Counted from the stretch's first letter, positions 37,821 to 47,869 are shown. The stretch: DNA of 64,000 nucleotides from Idiomarina xiamenensis 10-D-4 (GCF_000299895.1 NZ_AMRG01000002.1:62001-126000); one strand, 5' to 3'. Made by a program: numbers and translations. The notes: a model not told the origin generated them from the letters alone.

Positions 37821-38498
37821 ATTGTCACTCTATGACTTATGCCACAGCATGACACCAAAGATAGTACAGATAGTCCTGTCACTATCTCCTTAAAGTACGA
37901 TCGAATTCGTCTATTTTTGAGCCTCGACCTTAATCGCTAAGGCTTGGCTGATGACCCGTCTATTGACCAGTAAATGCCGTAAAACGTGTCATATCTAAAT
38001 TCTTTACTAAGCCGAAATGCGCTTGCGTACTCGTGCCATGCTATCGCTTATTCCAATTAAAAAGCGAACTTGATTACCCTTATAGGCTTTACACCTGCTG
38101 TTAATGACAACTTTACGGCAGCAGGCCGATGTTTCCGTGCCATCAGAATCTCGGCATAGGGTAGTTATGGTCAGCAACGCTGGACTAATGATTCCAAAGC
38201 TAATGCCGTCAATTCAAACTACCTCGCAGTAACAGATGAGTTATTGCGATAATTACCGTACTCTGACGTGGACATGTCGTTTTTGCGAACGGGTATTCAA
38301 GGTCACACGATAATACGAGTTCTGTATTTCTATCTAGCTCACTGTCATGACTAATTTGCGAACCCTACTCGGGTAGATGTTCGCTCAAACAGGATTTGGC
38401 GATAGAAATTGACACTTAATTATTTCACACTTAAAGGTGTTTATACAAGCGCCAATTTTCCGTGCTGTGGCGCGGGCAATCGTGCTAGAATGCGCGCC
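37821..38498. promoter_or_regulatory. Long rne/rluC intergenic region, probable rne leader
   Basis: These 678 bases lie between the divergent rne and rluC starts and contain no credible gene. They include the inverted repeats CCTGCTG/CAGCAGG (38094-38100 with 38119-38125) and a GCGAAC...GTTCGC hairpin near 38355-38390. In E. coli a long rne 5' UTR folds into hairpins through which RNase E controls its own mRNA; the size and position here fit that, but homology of the hairpins was not shown. Confidence 0.5.
38483..38491 (+). promoter_or_regulatory. Extended -10 promoter of rluC at the start codon
   Basis: TGC followed by TAGAAT (38486-38491) forms an extended -10. Transcription would start about 7 bases later, at or next to the ATG at 38499, giving a leaderless or nearly leaderless message. 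No good -35 is visible. Confidence 0.5.
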
Positions 38499-39446
38499 AT
38501 GAGCATGATACATCAACAAGTCAGTTTTCATACCATCGACGCCGGTCACGAACAGCAGCGCATCGACAACTATTTGATCGCGCAGCTAAAAGGTATACCG
38601 AAGTCGCTGGTTTACCGTATTTTGCGTAAAGGCGAAGTGCGGGTTAATAAAAAGCGTGTGAAGCCAGACTATAAGTTGAAAGCTGGTGACCAAGTACGTA
38701 TTCCGCCAGTGAAGTTACCAGAACAAACGGCGCTGCCATCGCCAAAGTTAACCCAAGTCGCGGCGTTAGAATCTCATATTTTGTACGAAGATGACGTGCT
38801 ATTAGTCTTGAATAAGCCGTCGGGTTTAGCTGTACATGGCGGTTCCGGTTTACAATTTGGCTTGATTGAAGGACTACGGGCGTTGCGTCCACAAGCCAAG
38901 CAGATGGAGTTGGTACATCGTTTAGATCGGGAAACCAGCGGCTGTATTTTGGTTGCCAAGCGGCGCTCGGCGTTACGCCATTTACATCAGCAATTGCGCG
39001 AGAAAAGCATGCAAAAACGTTATTTAGCGTTGGTGCGTGGACAGTGGCAAGCACACGATAAAGTGGTTACTGCGCCGCTGCAAAAAAATACCCTCAAGTC
39101 GGGCGAGCGCGTCGTGCGCGTGGATGCCGAAGGAAAGCCTTCGGAGACACGTTTTAATATCGCTCAGCGATACGCCGAGGCGACCCTGGTTAATGCGTTT
39201 CCGGTGACTGGTCGAACTCATCAAATTCGTGTGCATACGTTGCATGCCGGCCATCCCATCGCGATGGATCCGAAATACGGTGACCAACAATTCGATCAGA
39301 TCATGCAAGAACGCGGTTTACAGCGCTTATTTTTACACGCTGCGTCGTTGACCTTTCAGCATCCGCAAAGTGAAAAGTTAATCAGTATTGATGCGCCGCT
39401 AGATAATAACTTGCAACAGACACTCGCTGCCTTAACAGCAATATAG
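38499..39446 (+). CDS. rluC: 23S rRNA pseudouridine synthase (955/2504/2580)
   Basis: A 315-residue RluA-family enzyme. An N-terminal S4 RNA-binding domain ([10 protein letters not shown] to [23 protein letters not shown], about residues 18-70) is followed by the catalytic core with [15 protein letters not shown] near residue 145 (catalytic Asp) and [17 protein letters not shown] near 245. Its divergent position next to rne is conserved across gammaproteobacteria and supports RluC rather than RluD. The start may be the ATG at 38499 or the one at 38505; neither has a ribosome-binding site. The open frame extends 30 codons upstream without similarity. Confidence 0.94.
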   Translation: MSMIHQQVSFHTIDAGHEQQRIDNYLIAQLKGIPKSLVYRILRKGEVRVNKKRVKPDYKLKAGDQVRIPPVKLPEQTALPSPKLTQVAALESHILYEDDVLLVLNKPSGLAVHGGSGLQFGLIEGLRALRPQAKQMELVHRLDRETSGCILVAKRRSALRHLHQQLREKSMQKRYLALVRGQWQAHDKVVTAPLQKNTLKSGERVVRVDAEGKPSETRFNIAQRYAEATLVNAFPVTGRTHQIRVHTLHAGHPIAMDPKYGDQQFDQIMQERGLQRLFLHAASLTFQHPQSEKLISIDAPLDNNLQQTLAALTAI

Positions 39447-39506
39447 TCGTGTATAGACAACATGTTGGCGGCGCTTATGCGATCGTTAGTCAATTGAGAG
39501 TAAAGC

Positions 39507-40172
39507 ATGAAGTACGATTTAATCATTTTTGACTGGGATGGCACCTTGATGAATTCGGTGGCGCGGATCGTCTCGGCGATGCAAAACACCGCTCAACAGT
39601 TACAGTTGCCGATACCATCAACGGTTGCGGTACGCGATATTATTGGTCTCAGTTTAGCACCCGCCTATGAACGTTTGTTCGGTCAGCAGGCGGCGCCATT
39701 ATACGACCAATTTTTAGTGCATTATCGCGACGAATACGTTGATAACAACGTGACACCCTCACCATTATTTGACGATACCTTGCTGACCTTGCAGCAATTA
39801 CAGCAACGCGGGCATCAACTTGCTGTAGCGACGGGTAAAGCACGCCGCGGATTAGATCGGGTTTGGCAAGAAACCGCTATCGGCCATCTATTTGTGAGTT
39901 CACGCTGTGCAGACGAATCACAATCCAAACCCCATCCGCAAATGCTACACGATATTTTGCAAGAAACTGGCGTTGAGGCACAGCGTGCTGTGATGGTGGG
40001 CGATTCGATTTATGACATGCAAATGGCGGCGAACGCTGGCATGGATTGCATTGGCGTCAGTTTTGGCGTGCATGACAAAGCGCGCTTGAGTGAGCATCAA
40101 CCAATAGCCGTGCTGGATCGGCTCAGTGACATTCTAGAAATAACGCAGGGCTCAGAGTCAAGGAGGTCATGA
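39507..40172 (+). CDS. HAD-family hydrolase (rluC-linked, phosphoglycolate-phosphatase-like)
   Basis: A 221-residue HAD subfamily IA hydrolase: IFDWDGTLMNSVARI near residue 6, LAVATGKARRGL near 103 and GDSIYDMQMAANAGM near 167. FDWDGTL instead of FDLDGTL is typical of this rluC-adjacent clade, which occupies the same place in Pseudomonas. Its substrate is not known. The stop overlaps an upstream ATG of the Maf gene, so the two form one transcription unit. Confidence 0.85.
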   Translation: MKYDLIIFDWDGTLMNSVARIVSAMQNTAQQLQLPIPSTVAVRDIIGLSLAPAYERLFGQQAAPLYDQFLVHYRDEYVDNNVTPSPLFDDTLLTLQQLQQRGHQLAVATGKARRGLDRVWQETAIGHLFVSSRCADESQSKPHPQMLHDILQETGVEAQRAVMVGDSIYDMQMAANAGMDCIGVSFGVHDKARLSEHQPIAVLDRLSDILEITQGSESRRS

Positions 40173-40762
40173 TGCGACAACTGGTACTAGCGTCGACATC
40201 GCCCTTTAGGCGCGAACTGTTAGAAAAACTGCAACTGCCATTTAGTTGCTGTAAACCACAAACCGACGAAACGCCAACGCCAGGCGAGAGCGCTTCAGAT
40301 TTAGTGCGACGCTTAGCCGAAGCCAAGGCGAGGGCGGTGCAAGCAGACAACCCGAACGCGCTGATCATTGGTTCCGATCAGGTTGCGGTGATCGATGAGC
40401 AGATTCTGGGGAAACCCGGCGATAGCGCCAACGCGATAAAGCAACTGCAACGGGCTAGCGGTAAACGGGTACGTTTTTACACCGGCTTGGCGCTAGTTGA
40501 TAGTCGTGATGATAGCGTGCAGGTTGATGTCGAAACCTTTGATGTTGAATTCCGTCAATTAAGCGATGTTGAAATTCGCGGTTACGTGCAACTAGAGCAG
40601 CCTTTTAACTGCGCTGGCTCCTTTAAAAGCGAAGGGCTGGGTATTAGTTTGTTTAACGGCTTACACGGTACCGATCCGAATAGCTTAATCGGTTTACCGC
40701 TCATTCGGTTATTGGCGATGTTACGCGAAAAGGGCGTCAATCCGCTGCTAGTAGGCGAATAA
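40172..40762 (+). CDS. yceF: Maf-family nucleoside triphosphate pyrophosphatase YceF (7-methyl-GTP type)
   Basis: A 196-residue Maf/HAM1-fold house-cleaning pyrophosphatase. LVLASTSPFRRELLEKL at the N-terminus, DETPTPGE, IIGSDQVAVID near residue 65, GKPG and a SFKSEGLGISLF loop near 152 characterise the YceF (m7GTP) group rather than YhdE (dTTP/UTP). ATGs at 40169 and 40172 are both possible; GGAGG is spaced properly only for the second. It lies in the conserved rluC-HAD-yceF-yceD-rpmF string. Confidence 0.92.
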   Translation: MRQLVLASTSPFRRELLEKLQLPFSCCKPQTDETPTPGESASDLVRRLAEAKARAVQADNPNALIIGSDQVAVIDEQILGKPGDSANAIKQLQRASGKRVRFYTGLALVDSRDDSVQVDVETFDVEFRQLSDVEIRGYVQLEQPFNCAGSFKSEGLGISLFNGLHGTDPNSLIGLPLIRLLAMLREKGVNPLLVGE

Positions 40763-40838
40763 ACAAACGTCAATAGGGACTGTAGCGAGGTAGAAATCGC
40801 TTGTCAGTCAAGGCTAAATCAATTAACATGCGCGCGCT

Positions 40839-41363
40839 ATGCAAAAAGTTCGAATCCCAATGATGGTCGATCCGGTCAAAAGTGCCGGCAAACAACTAAC
40901 ATACGACGGCCTTGTGCCAGCGTCAGCCTTACAGCGTTTTCAGGGCATGTTGGTTGAAACCTGCGCCGATCCCGAAGTGGTGTTAAACTTCTTGGTGGAT
41001 GAGCAAGGGTTATATGTCATGCAGGGGCAGGCGAGTGTCACTGCCAAAGTTAGCTGCGAGCGTTGCGGCGAGCCTTTGACAGTTGATGTAGCAGCGCAAT
41101 TTGCGTATGCTCCTGTCACGCGTAAGCAAACGGCAGATAATATGCCCGACGCTTATGAACCGATTGAACCAAACGAATTTGGTGAAATCAATGTGCATGG
41201 CGTAGTAGAAGATGAGTTGATTCTGGCGATGCCCATCGTTGTTAAGCACGACGAAAGCGACTGCAAGATCGACCCGAATAATATGAGTTGGGGTGAGATT
41301 GACGAAACCCCAGCAGAACACGATAACCCGTTCGCGGTGTTACAAGATTTAAAGCGTAAATAA
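40839..41363 (+). CDS. yceD: YceD family (DUF177) 23S rRNA accumulation protein
   Basis: A 174-residue DUF177 protein with the signature CERCGEPLTVDV near residue 70 and the ending EHDNPFAVLQDLKRK, which is nearly invariant in the family. Loss of YceD affects 23S rRNA levels in bacteria and plants. It lies directly upstream of rpmF, as almost everywhere. The start is uncertain (ATG 40839, or the ATG at 40860); neither has a strong ribosome-binding site. Confidence 0.93.
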   Translation: MQKVRIPMMVDPVKSAGKQLTYDGLVPASALQRFQGMLVETCADPEVVLNFLVDEQGLYVMQGQASVTAKVSCERCGEPLTVDVAAQFAYAPVTRKQTADNMPDAYEPIEPNEFGEINVHGVVEDELILAMPIVVKHDESDCKIDPNNMSWGEIDETPAEHDNPFAVLQDLKRK

Positions 41364-41382
41364 CTTCTAGGAGATAGCGTAA

Positions 41383-41553
41383 ATGGCTGTACAACAGAAC
41401 CGTAAAAGTCGTTCAAAACGCGACATGCGTCGTTCACACGATGCGCTGAGCGGCCCTACACTGTCGGTTGATTCTACCTCTGGTGAGACGCATCGTCGTC
41501 ACCATGTAACAGCTGACGGTTACTACAAAGGCCGTAAAGTCATCAGCAAGTAA
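41383..41553 (+). CDS. rpmF: 50S ribosomal protein L32
   Basis: A 56-residue basic protein starting [20 protein letters not shown] and containing the family's [17 protein letters not shown] near the end. Length matches E. coli L32 (57). AGGAGA precedes the ATG at 41383. The gene lies 19 bases after yceD and 8 bases before plsX, linking ribosome and lipid synthesis genes in the usual order. Confidence 0.97.
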   Translation: MAVQQNRKSRSKRDMRRSHDALSGPTLSVDSTSGETHRRHHVTADGYYKGRKVISK

Positions 41554-41561
41554 GTGCGGCT

Positions 41562-42587
41562 GTGGCCACACTACGCTTAGCACTTGATGCAATGGGGGGC
41601 GATAACGGCCCCTCAGTTGTTATTGAGGCTTTGCAGCGAGCCCACCGACAGTTCGCCGATGTGCAATTCATCGTGGTCGGACAGGATGCGGTTTTACAAC
41701 CGTTGTTAACGTCGGCGGGGCTCGATAACTCTCCCCGTATTACTTTGCACCATGCCGAGCAAGTGGTCGAAATGACCGACAAGCCTGGCTATTCTTTGCG
41801 TGCTAAACCACAATCTTCAATGCGTATCGCGCTTGATTTGGTCGCCGATAAACAGGCTGATGCCTGTATTAGCGCGGGTAATACCGGCGCTTTAATGACC
41901 AATGCCTACTTTGCACTGAAAACCTTACCGGGTGTATTACGTCCGGCGTTAATGTCAGCCATTCCTAATCGTCAGGGGGGGCATGCGTTTTTACTCGATT
42001 TAGGTGCCAATCCAGTATGTGACTCGGATACCCTATTTCAATTTGGTGTGATGGGTTCGGTTGCGGCACAGCATGTATTAAAGCTAGAACAGCCTCGAGT
42101 GGCATTGCTGAATATGGGTTCTGAGGACATTAAAGGCAATGATGTGGTAAAAGCCGCAGCGCAATTGCTGCAACAATCTCCTCATGTGAATTATATCGGC
42201 TTCATTGAGGGTGACGACCTGTTTGCCGACCGTGCCGATGTTATCGTTTGTGACGGCTTTGTCGGTAACATTGCGTTAAAAAGCTGCGAAGGCTTAGCCG
42301 AGTTGCTGATGCATAACATGCGGCAAAGTATTTCGAGTCATTGGACTTCTCGCTTATTTGTTAAACTGTTCCAACGTCAACTGCAAAAATCTTGGGATTG
42401 GTTGAAGCCCGACCACTACAACGGCGCCAGTCTGATAGGATTGCGCGGCGTGGTGATCAAAAGCCATGGCGATGCCAATAGCGATGCGTTTTTTAGCGCC
42501 ATTGGTCAGGCCATTACAGCGGCCACCCAGGGTCTCCCTAATTTGATAAAAGACAAAGTTGAGACCGTTCTGTTAGAACAGCAATAA
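41562..42587 (+). CDS. plsX: Phosphate acyltransferase PlsX
   Basis: A 341-residue enzyme converting acyl-ACP to acyl-phosphate for phospholipid synthesis. The start motif LALDAMGGDNGP begins at residue 6, and SAGNTGALM near 105, GANPVCDS near 147 and VCDGFVGNIALK near 228 are diagnostic. It starts with GTG at 41562; no in-frame ATG precedes the conserved motif, so the rare start is well supported. It stands at the head of the fab cluster. Confidence 0.95.
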   Translation: MATLRLALDAMGGDNGPSVVIEALQRAHRQFADVQFIVVGQDAVLQPLLTSAGLDNSPRITLHHAEQVVEMTDKPGYSLRAKPQSSMRIALDLVADKQADACISAGNTGALMTNAYFALKTLPGVLRPALMSAIPNRQGGHAFLLDLGANPVCDSDTLFQFGVMGSVAAQHVLKLEQPRVALLNMGSEDIKGNDVVKAAAQLLQQSPHVNYIGFIEGDDLFADRADVIVCDGFVGNIALKSCEGLAELLMHNMRQSISSHWTSRLFVKLFQRQLQKSWDWLKPDHYNGASLIGLRGVVIKSHGDANSDAFFSAIGQAITAATQGLPNLIKDKVETVLLEQQ

Positions 42588-42597
42588 GTGAAGGTTT

Positions 42598-43557
42598 ATG
42601 TATTCAAAAATTGCCGGTACGGGTCATTACTTGCCTCGCCAACGGCTAACCAATGCGGACCTAGAACAACGGGTCGACACCTCCGATAGCTGGATAGTTG
42701 AACGTACCGGTATTCGTCAACGGCATATTGCTGGCAGCGATGAAAGCGTTGTTAGCATGGCGCTAGCCGCATCTCAACAAGCATTGCAGGCAGCTGACTG
42801 TGATGCTCAGCAATTAGACATGATCGTGGTTGCGACCACGTCGGCCGATCGGGCTTTTCCCAGCGCAGCGTGCGAGTTACAAGCCGCGTTGGGCGTCACT
42901 AATATTCCAGCATTCGATGTCGCCGCCGCTTGCTCTGGTTTTATGTTTGCCATGAGCGTAGCCGATCAGTATTTGCGCAGCGGTCAGTATCGCCGCATTC
43001 TGGTGGTGGGTAGCGACGTGTTATCAAGGCTTTGTCGTCCCGATGACCGCAACACGCTGATTTTGTTTGGTGACGGCGCCGGCGCCATGGTACTGGAAAG
43101 TTCGCCGCAGCCGGGTATTCACTCAACGCACTTATTTAGCGCTGGCGAGTATGCCTCGTTACTGGGTGCGGGCATGCCGCGTCGCGGCGACGTCGAGAGT
43201 GTTGGTGAAGCCTGGATGTACATGAAGGGGAACGAAGTATTTAAAGTGGCGGTGACCAAGCTGAGTGAATTGGTGACTAACACCTTGCAAGCCAATCAGC
43301 TAACTACCGCTGATATCGATTGGCTGGTGCCACATCAAGCCAATCTGCGCATTATTAGCGCGACCGCAAAAAAATTGAAAATGTCGATGCAGCAAGTCGT
43401 GGTAACTCTAGATTATACCGGTAACACGTCGGCTGCCTCGGTACCGATAGCCTTAGATGTTGCTATTCGTGATGGTCGCATTCAGCGCGGTCAACGGTTA
43501 TTATTAGAAGCATTCGGCGGTGGTTTTGCTTGGGGATCGGCGTTAGTCACTTATTAA
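42598..43557 (+). CDS. fabH: 3-oxoacyl-ACP synthase III
   Basis: A 319-residue thiolase-fold condensing enzyme initiating fatty-acid synthesis from acetyl-CoA and malonyl-ACP. The catalytic triad is visible: Cys in [10 protein letters not shown] near residue 112, His in [11 protein letters not shown] near 245, and Asn in [12 protein letters not shown] near 275. [12 protein letters not shown] near 31 is the CoA-binding strand. It lies between plsX and fabD as in E. coli; Pseudomonas lacks it at this place. Confidence 0.96.
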   Translation: MYSKIAGTGHYLPRQRLTNADLEQRVDTSDSWIVERTGIRQRHIAGSDESVVSMALAASQQALQAADCDAQQLDMIVVATTSADRAFPSAACELQAALGVTNIPAFDVAAACSGFMFAMSVADQYLRSGQYRRILVVGSDVLSRLCRPDDRNTLILFGDGAGAMVLESSPQPGIHSTHLFSAGEYASLLGAGMPRRGDVESVGEAWMYMKGNEVFKVAVTKLSELVTNTLQANQLTTADIDWLVPHQANLRIISATAKKLKMSMQQVVVTLDYTGNTSAASVPIALDVAIRDGRIQRGQRLLLEAFGGGFAWGSALVTY

Positions 43558-43622
43558 CCTAGTCGGCAGCAAACGAAGCAATAGCAATGCCGTTACAATC
43601 AACTAAAGTATTGAGGATGTTC

Positions 43623-44546
43623 ATGGCAAAAACAGCATGGTTATTCCCCGGACAGGGCTCACAGGCAGTCGGTATGTTGGCTGACCTTGCTGATGAATTT
43701 GGCGTGGTTAAAGAAACCTACGCCGAGGCAAGCGATGCGCTCGGCTTCGATGTTTGGCAATTGGTACAACAAGGTCCAGAAGCCGAGTTAAATCAAACAC
43801 AGCATACGCAGCCGGCACTATTGGCGGCCAGTGTGGCCATTGCTCGGGTGTTACAACAGCAAGGTGTGGCACAACCGGATTATATGGCTGGTCATAGCTT
43901 GGGTGAATACTCGGCGCTGGTTTGCAGCGGCGCTTTAGCCTTTGCTGATGCTGTTAAACTGGTTGCTAAACGCGGCGAATTCATGCAGCAAGCGGTGCCT
44001 GCGGGTAAAGGTGCGATGGCGGCTATTATTGGCTTGGCCGATGATGTGATTGCACAGGCCTGTCGCGACAACGCCAACGGTGAAGTGGTCGCGCCGGTAA
44101 ACTATAATTCGCCAGGACAAGTGGTGATCGCTGGTGATATTCATGCCGTCGAACGTGCCGCTGAAGCTTGTAAAGCTGCGGGCGCTAAACGGGTGTTACC
44201 GCTACCCGTCAGCGTACCTTCGCATTGTGCATTGATGCAGCCAGCTGCCGAGCAATTGCAGCAGTTACTGGCTTCGATTGAGATTAATGCGCCAAAAGTG
44301 GCGGTGGTTAATAATGTTGATGTGGCGGTAAGCCAAGATCCTGCCGTCATTCGTGACGCTTTAGTTCGGCAGTTGTTTTCGCCGGTGCGCTGGACCGAAA
44401 CGGTTACTTGGCTAGCCGAACAAGGCGTTGAACAAGCCTACGAAGTGGGGCCTGGCAAAGTGTTAAGCGGGTTAAACAAGCGTATTGTAAAAACTATGAG
44501 CTGTGCTGCGCTAAACGATTTGGCCAGCGTGCAGGCGCTAAGCTAA
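43623..44546 (+). CDS. fabD: Malonyl-CoA:ACP transacylase
   Basis: A 307-residue acyltransferase. LFPGQGSQ is at the N-terminus, the nucleophile motif GHSLGEYSAL near residue 91 and PVSVPSHCALM near 195 contains the catalytic His. The ATG at 43623 has GAGGA upstream; the open frame begins 12 codons earlier without similarity. It supplies malonyl-ACP to FabH and FabF. Confidence 0.96.
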   Translation: MAKTAWLFPGQGSQAVGMLADLADEFGVVKETYAEASDALGFDVWQLVQQGPEAELNQTQHTQPALLAASVAIARVLQQQGVAQPDYMAGHSLGEYSALVCSGALAFADAVKLVAKRGEFMQQAVPAGKGAMAAIIGLADDVIAQACRDNANGEVVAPVNYNSPGQVVIAGDIHAVERAAEACKAAGAKRVLPLPVSVPSHCALMQPAAEQLQQLLASIEINAPKVAVVNNVDVAVSQDPAVIRDALVRQLFSPVRWTETVTWLAEQGVEQAYEVGPGKVLSGLNKRIVKTMSCAALNDLASVQALS

Positions 44547-44574
44547 ATTCATCGATAATAGATAGGACAACAAG

Positions 44575-45312
44575 ATGTTTGATTTAACAGGACAAGTGGC
44601 TTTAGTGACGGGTGCTAGCCGGGGGATTGGCCGTGCCATCGCCGAGCAGTTAGCGGCGGCAGGTGCCACCGTTATCGGTACCGCGACCAGTGACAAAGGT
44701 GCGACGGCGATCAGTGACTATTTAGGTGAACGCGGTTGTGGCATGGCATTAAATGTGACCGATAGCGAGGCTGTCAGCGGCTTGATTAAGCAAGTCGAAA
44801 GCGATTATCAAAAAATCGATATTTTAGTCAATAATGCTGGTATTACGCAGGACAACTTGCTGATGCGCATGAAAGATGACGAGTGGCAGTCAGTTATTGA
44901 TACCAACCTGACTGCGATTTTCCGCCTGTGTAAGGCTGTCATGCGTGGTATGATGAAGCGTCGTCATGGTCGCATCATTAATATTTCGTCGGTAGTCGGC
45001 ACTACGGGTAATCCTGGACAAACGAACTACTGTGCAGCAAAAGCGGGTTTAGTGGGTTTCTCTAAGTCTCTGGCAAAAGAAATTGCTGCCCGTGGGGTAA
45101 CTGTCAACTGTGTGGCACCGGGTTTTATCGATACCGATATGACGAAAGCCTTGACCGAAGACCAAAAGTCGGCAATTTTTGCTAATATACCGGCAACGCG
45201 CCTCGGTGAACCTGAAGAAGTAGCTGCTGCTGTGGTATTCTTAGCGTCTAAAGGCGCCGCTTATATTACCGGTGAAACCATTCATGTGAATGGCGGTATG
45301 GCGATGATTTAA
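44575..45312 (+). CDS. fabG: 3-oxoacyl-ACP reductase
   Basis: A 245-residue short-chain dehydrogenase: NADP loop GASRGIGRAIA near residue 14, NNAGIT near 88, catalytic Ser in NISSVVG near 137, Tyr-Lys in YCAAKAG near 150, and HVNGGMAM at the end. It performs the first reduction in each elongation cycle. Confidence 0.96.
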   Translation: MFDLTGQVALVTGASRGIGRAIAEQLAAAGATVIGTATSDKGATAISDYLGERGCGMALNVTDSEAVSGLIKQVESDYQKIDILVNNAGITQDNLLMRMKDDEWQSVIDTNLTAIFRLCKAVMRGMMKRRHGRIINISSVVGTTGNPGQTNYCAAKAGLVGFSKSLAKEIAARGVTVNCVAPGFIDTDMTKALTEDQKSAIFANIPATRLGEPEEVAAAVVFLASKGAAYITGETIHVNGGMAMI

Positions 45313-45429
45313 GCGGGCAGGGGTACGACCTCTCGTTTTTGCTTAAATTTTTGCTTTATTATTGAGGCTGGTTTCACTACACTACAGCCAATTTCACTCT
45401 CGCGACAAATATTGAGGGAATCTTAAAAC

Positions 45430-45669
45430 ATGAGTAATATCGAAGAACGCGTTAAAAAAATCATCATTGAACAGCTTGGCGTTAAAGAAGAAGAAGTGAA
45501 GCCAGAAGCTTCTTTTGAAAACGACCTAGGTGCCGATTCTCTTGATACTGTTGAATTGGTGATGGCTTTGGAAGAGGAATTCGAAACTGAAATTCCTGAC
45601 GAAGAAGCGGAAAAGATCAAAACTGTTCAAGCCGCCATCGACTATGTGAAGGCGCACTCGCAAGAGTAA
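45430..45669 (+). CDS. acpP: Acyl carrier protein
   Basis: A 79-residue acidic four-helix protein with the 4'-phosphopantetheine Ser in [11 protein letters not shown] near residue 37. Near-identity to other gammaproteobacterial ACPs is evident from [15 protein letters not shown] and [13 protein letters not shown]. It has a 117-base leader, consistent with its own promoter for high expression, and a strong terminator behind it. Confidence 0.98.
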   Translation: MSNIEERVKKIIIEQLGVKEEEVKPEASFENDLGADSLDTVELVMALEEEFETEIPDEEAEKIKTVQAAIDYVKAHSQE

Positions 45670-45686
45670 CAGCACATGGAACGAGA

Positions 45687-45715
45687 GGCGGAATGTTAAA
45701 TTCCGCCTTTTTTTT
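45687..45715 (+). terminator. Intrinsic terminator behind acpP
   Basis: GGCGGAAT/ATTCCGCC with a five-base loop is followed by eight T residues. It would limit readthrough into fabF and help make acpP the most abundant message of the cluster. Confidence 0.9.
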
Positions 45716-45766
45716 GCCTGTTTTTTGACGTTGGCAAGGTCATCAGATCAGCAAGAGGAATTCGGC

Positions 45767-47005
45767 TTGAGTAAAAGACGCGTCGTCATTACCGGTATGG
45801 GATTGTTGTCGCCATTAGGCAATGATGTGCAATCCAGTTGGCAGGGACTAAGCGCCGGAACAAGCGGTGTGGTCAGTATTGATCACTTCGACACCAGTCA
45901 ATTTTCTACGCATTTTGCCGCCTTGGTCAAAGATTTCCCTGTGACCGATTATCTCAGTGCAAAAGAAGCGCGCAAAATGGATGATTTTATCCAGTACGGT
46001 ATCGCTGCCGGTGTGCAGGCGTTGCGTGATTCGGGCTTAGCGATTAGCGAGCAAAATGCCGAGCGAATTGGGGTAATGGTCAGTTCGGGTATTGGTGGCT
46101 TGGGCTTAATCGAAGAAAACCATAATAAGCTACTGCAAGGCGGGCCACGGAAAATGTCGCCTTTCTTTGTGCCCTCAACCATTATTAATATGATTTCTGG
46201 GCACTTATCGATGATGTTTGGGTTAACCGGCCCGAACATGGCGATAGTTACCGCCTGTACCACCGGCGTGCATAATATTGGTCAGGCCGCCCGAGTGATT
46301 GCCTACGGTGATGCCGACGTGATGTTGGCTGGCGGTGCAGAAAAGGCCTCGACGCCGCTTGGCTTAGGTGGTTTTGGTGCAGCCCGAGCCTTATCCACCC
46401 GCAATGACGATCCGCAAGCGGCGAGTCGACCGTGGGATCGCGACCGTGATGGCTTTGTATTGGGTGACGGTGCAGGTGTTATGGTACTCGAAGAGTATGA
46501 ACATGCGAAAGCTCGCGGAGCCAAGATTTACGCTGAATTGAGTGGCTTTGGTATGAGCGCCGATGCGTTTCATATCACCTCGCCACCGGAAGATGGCCGT
46601 GGCGCGGCATTGGCGATGCGGAATGCCTTAAAAGACGCTCAATTAAATGCCGAGCAAGTGGCTTATATTAATGCCCATGGCACTTCAACGGCCGCTGGTG
46701 ATATTGCCGAAACTCGTGCCATCAAAGCCGTATACGGCGCGCACGCTAAACAAGTGATGGTCAGTTCTACTAAGTCAATGACGGGTCATCTGCTGGGTGC
46801 AGCGGGTGCGGTAGAGGCTATTTTCTCGGTATTAGCGTTACAGCATCAGCAAGTACCACCGACGATCAATCTGGATAATCCTGATACAGAATGCGATTTA
46901 GACTATGTGCCACACCATAGCCGAGATGCTAAGCTCAACCATGTGTTGTGTAATTCATTCGGTTTTGGCGGAACAAATGGTTCATTGGTGTTTAGCCGCG
47001 TTTAA
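45767..47005 (+). CDS. fabF: 3-oxoacyl-ACP synthase II
   Basis: A 412-residue condensing enzyme (E. coli 413). [15 protein letters not shown] near the start, the active-site Cys in [13 protein letters not shown] near residue 164, His in [11 protein letters not shown] near 303 and His in [13 protein letters not shown] near 340. The best start is the TTG at 45767, 7 bases behind AGAGGA and matching the family's N-terminus; a longer frame from 45725 has no similarity. TTG starts are rare, and here may lower translation. Confidence 0.94.
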   Translation: MSKRRVVITGMGLLSPLGNDVQSSWQGLSAGTSGVVSIDHFDTSQFSTHFAALVKDFPVTDYLSAKEARKMDDFIQYGIAAGVQALRDSGLAISEQNAERIGVMVSSGIGGLGLIEENHNKLLQGGPRKMSPFFVPSTIINMISGHLSMMFGLTGPNMAIVTACTTGVHNIGQAARVIAYGDADVMLAGGAEKASTPLGLGGFGAARALSTRNDDPQAASRPWDRDRDGFVLGDGAGVMVLEEYEHAKARGAKIYAELSGFGMSADAFHITSPPEDGRGAALAMRNALKDAQLNAEQVAYINAHGTSTAAGDIAETRAIKAVYGAHAKQVMVSSTKSMTGHLLGAAGAVEAIFSVLALQHQQVPPTINLDNPDTECDLDYVPHHSRDAKLNHVLCNSFGFGGTNGSLVFSRV

Positions 47006-47017
47006 CGGTGGCCAATA

Positions 47018-47824
47018 ATGGCAGCGCTATGGGTAAATGGTCAAGCCGCGACGACGCTATCGTTAGACGATGGTCTCGATCGCGGCTTACAGTTTGCAGA
47101 CGGTCATTTCACCACCATGCGTTGGCAGCAGCATCCATTGTGGTGGGATTACCATTGGCGTCGCTTGTGTGCTGCTAACCAACGTCTAGCGATTCAACAA
47201 CCTCCTTCCGAGCAACAACTACTCGACACCATTGCCGAAGCTACTCAGGGCCAACAACAAGCGGTAGTGAAAGTGATCATTACGCGGGGTTGCGGTGGTC
47301 GTGGCTATGCCAGTAACGGTATGGCCAATGCCGAACGTGCGCAATGGTACATCAGTACAGCAGCGCTGCCAGCTAAGCAAGTCTCAATCGATATTGGCGA
47401 AGTCACCACAAGGTTGGCGAAACAGCCATTGTTTGCCGGTTTAAAAACCTTAGCGCGTTTAGAGCAAGTGATGATTCAGCGTGAATTGGCGCAACTGCCA
47501 TGGCAGGATGCGCTGGTGTGTGATACCGACGGCTATTTGGTCGAGGCCGCTGCTGGCAATTTATTTTGGCAACAGGGCTCACAATGGTTTACCCCCTGTT
47601 TAGCCGAAGCGGGTATCGACGGTGTCGCTCGTCAGCTGATCTTAAATCAGGGTTGGCTGGGAGACGTTAAACAGGTACGTATTGCGCTAAAAGACTTTAA
47701 AGATGTCGATAATGCCTTTATTTGTAACAGCGTACGCGGTGCTGTGCCGGTCAATAAAATTAATGGTAAAGTAGTCAGTTTCCCCGAGTTGCCAGCTGTA
47801 TTGCAGCAAATCGTAGCGCCTTGA
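47018..47824 (+). CDS. pabC: Aminodeoxychorismate lyase
   Basis: A 268-residue class IV PLP enzyme (BCAT/DAAT fold) releasing p-aminobenzoate for folate. DRGLQFADGHFTTMRW near residue 22, the PLP Lys in FAGLKTLARLEQVM near 141, LVEAAAGNLFW near 171 and NSVRGAVPV near 236 fit PabC. It is flanked by fabF and mltG, its standard place. Confidence 0.93.
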   Translation: MAALWVNGQAATTLSLDDGLDRGLQFADGHFTTMRWQQHPLWWDYHWRRLCAANQRLAIQQPPSEQQLLDTIAEATQGQQQAVVKVIITRGCGGRGYASNGMANAERAQWYISTAALPAKQVSIDIGEVTTRLAKQPLFAGLKTLARLEQVMIQRELAQLPWQDALVCDTDGYLVEAAAGNLFWQQGSQWFTPCLAEAGIDGVARQLILNQGWLGDVKQVRIALKDFKDVDNAFICNSVRGAVPVNKINGKVVSFPELPAVLQQIVAP

Positions 47825-47869
47825 CGCGACCAAGCTATTAGCAAGCAGGATATAGGATAGTAGGGATAT

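Noticed and set aside
40840-40870. A tRNA T-loop-like GTTCGAATCCC
   Set aside because: It lies in the first codons of yceD, and no acceptor, D-arm or anticodon stem can be formed around it.
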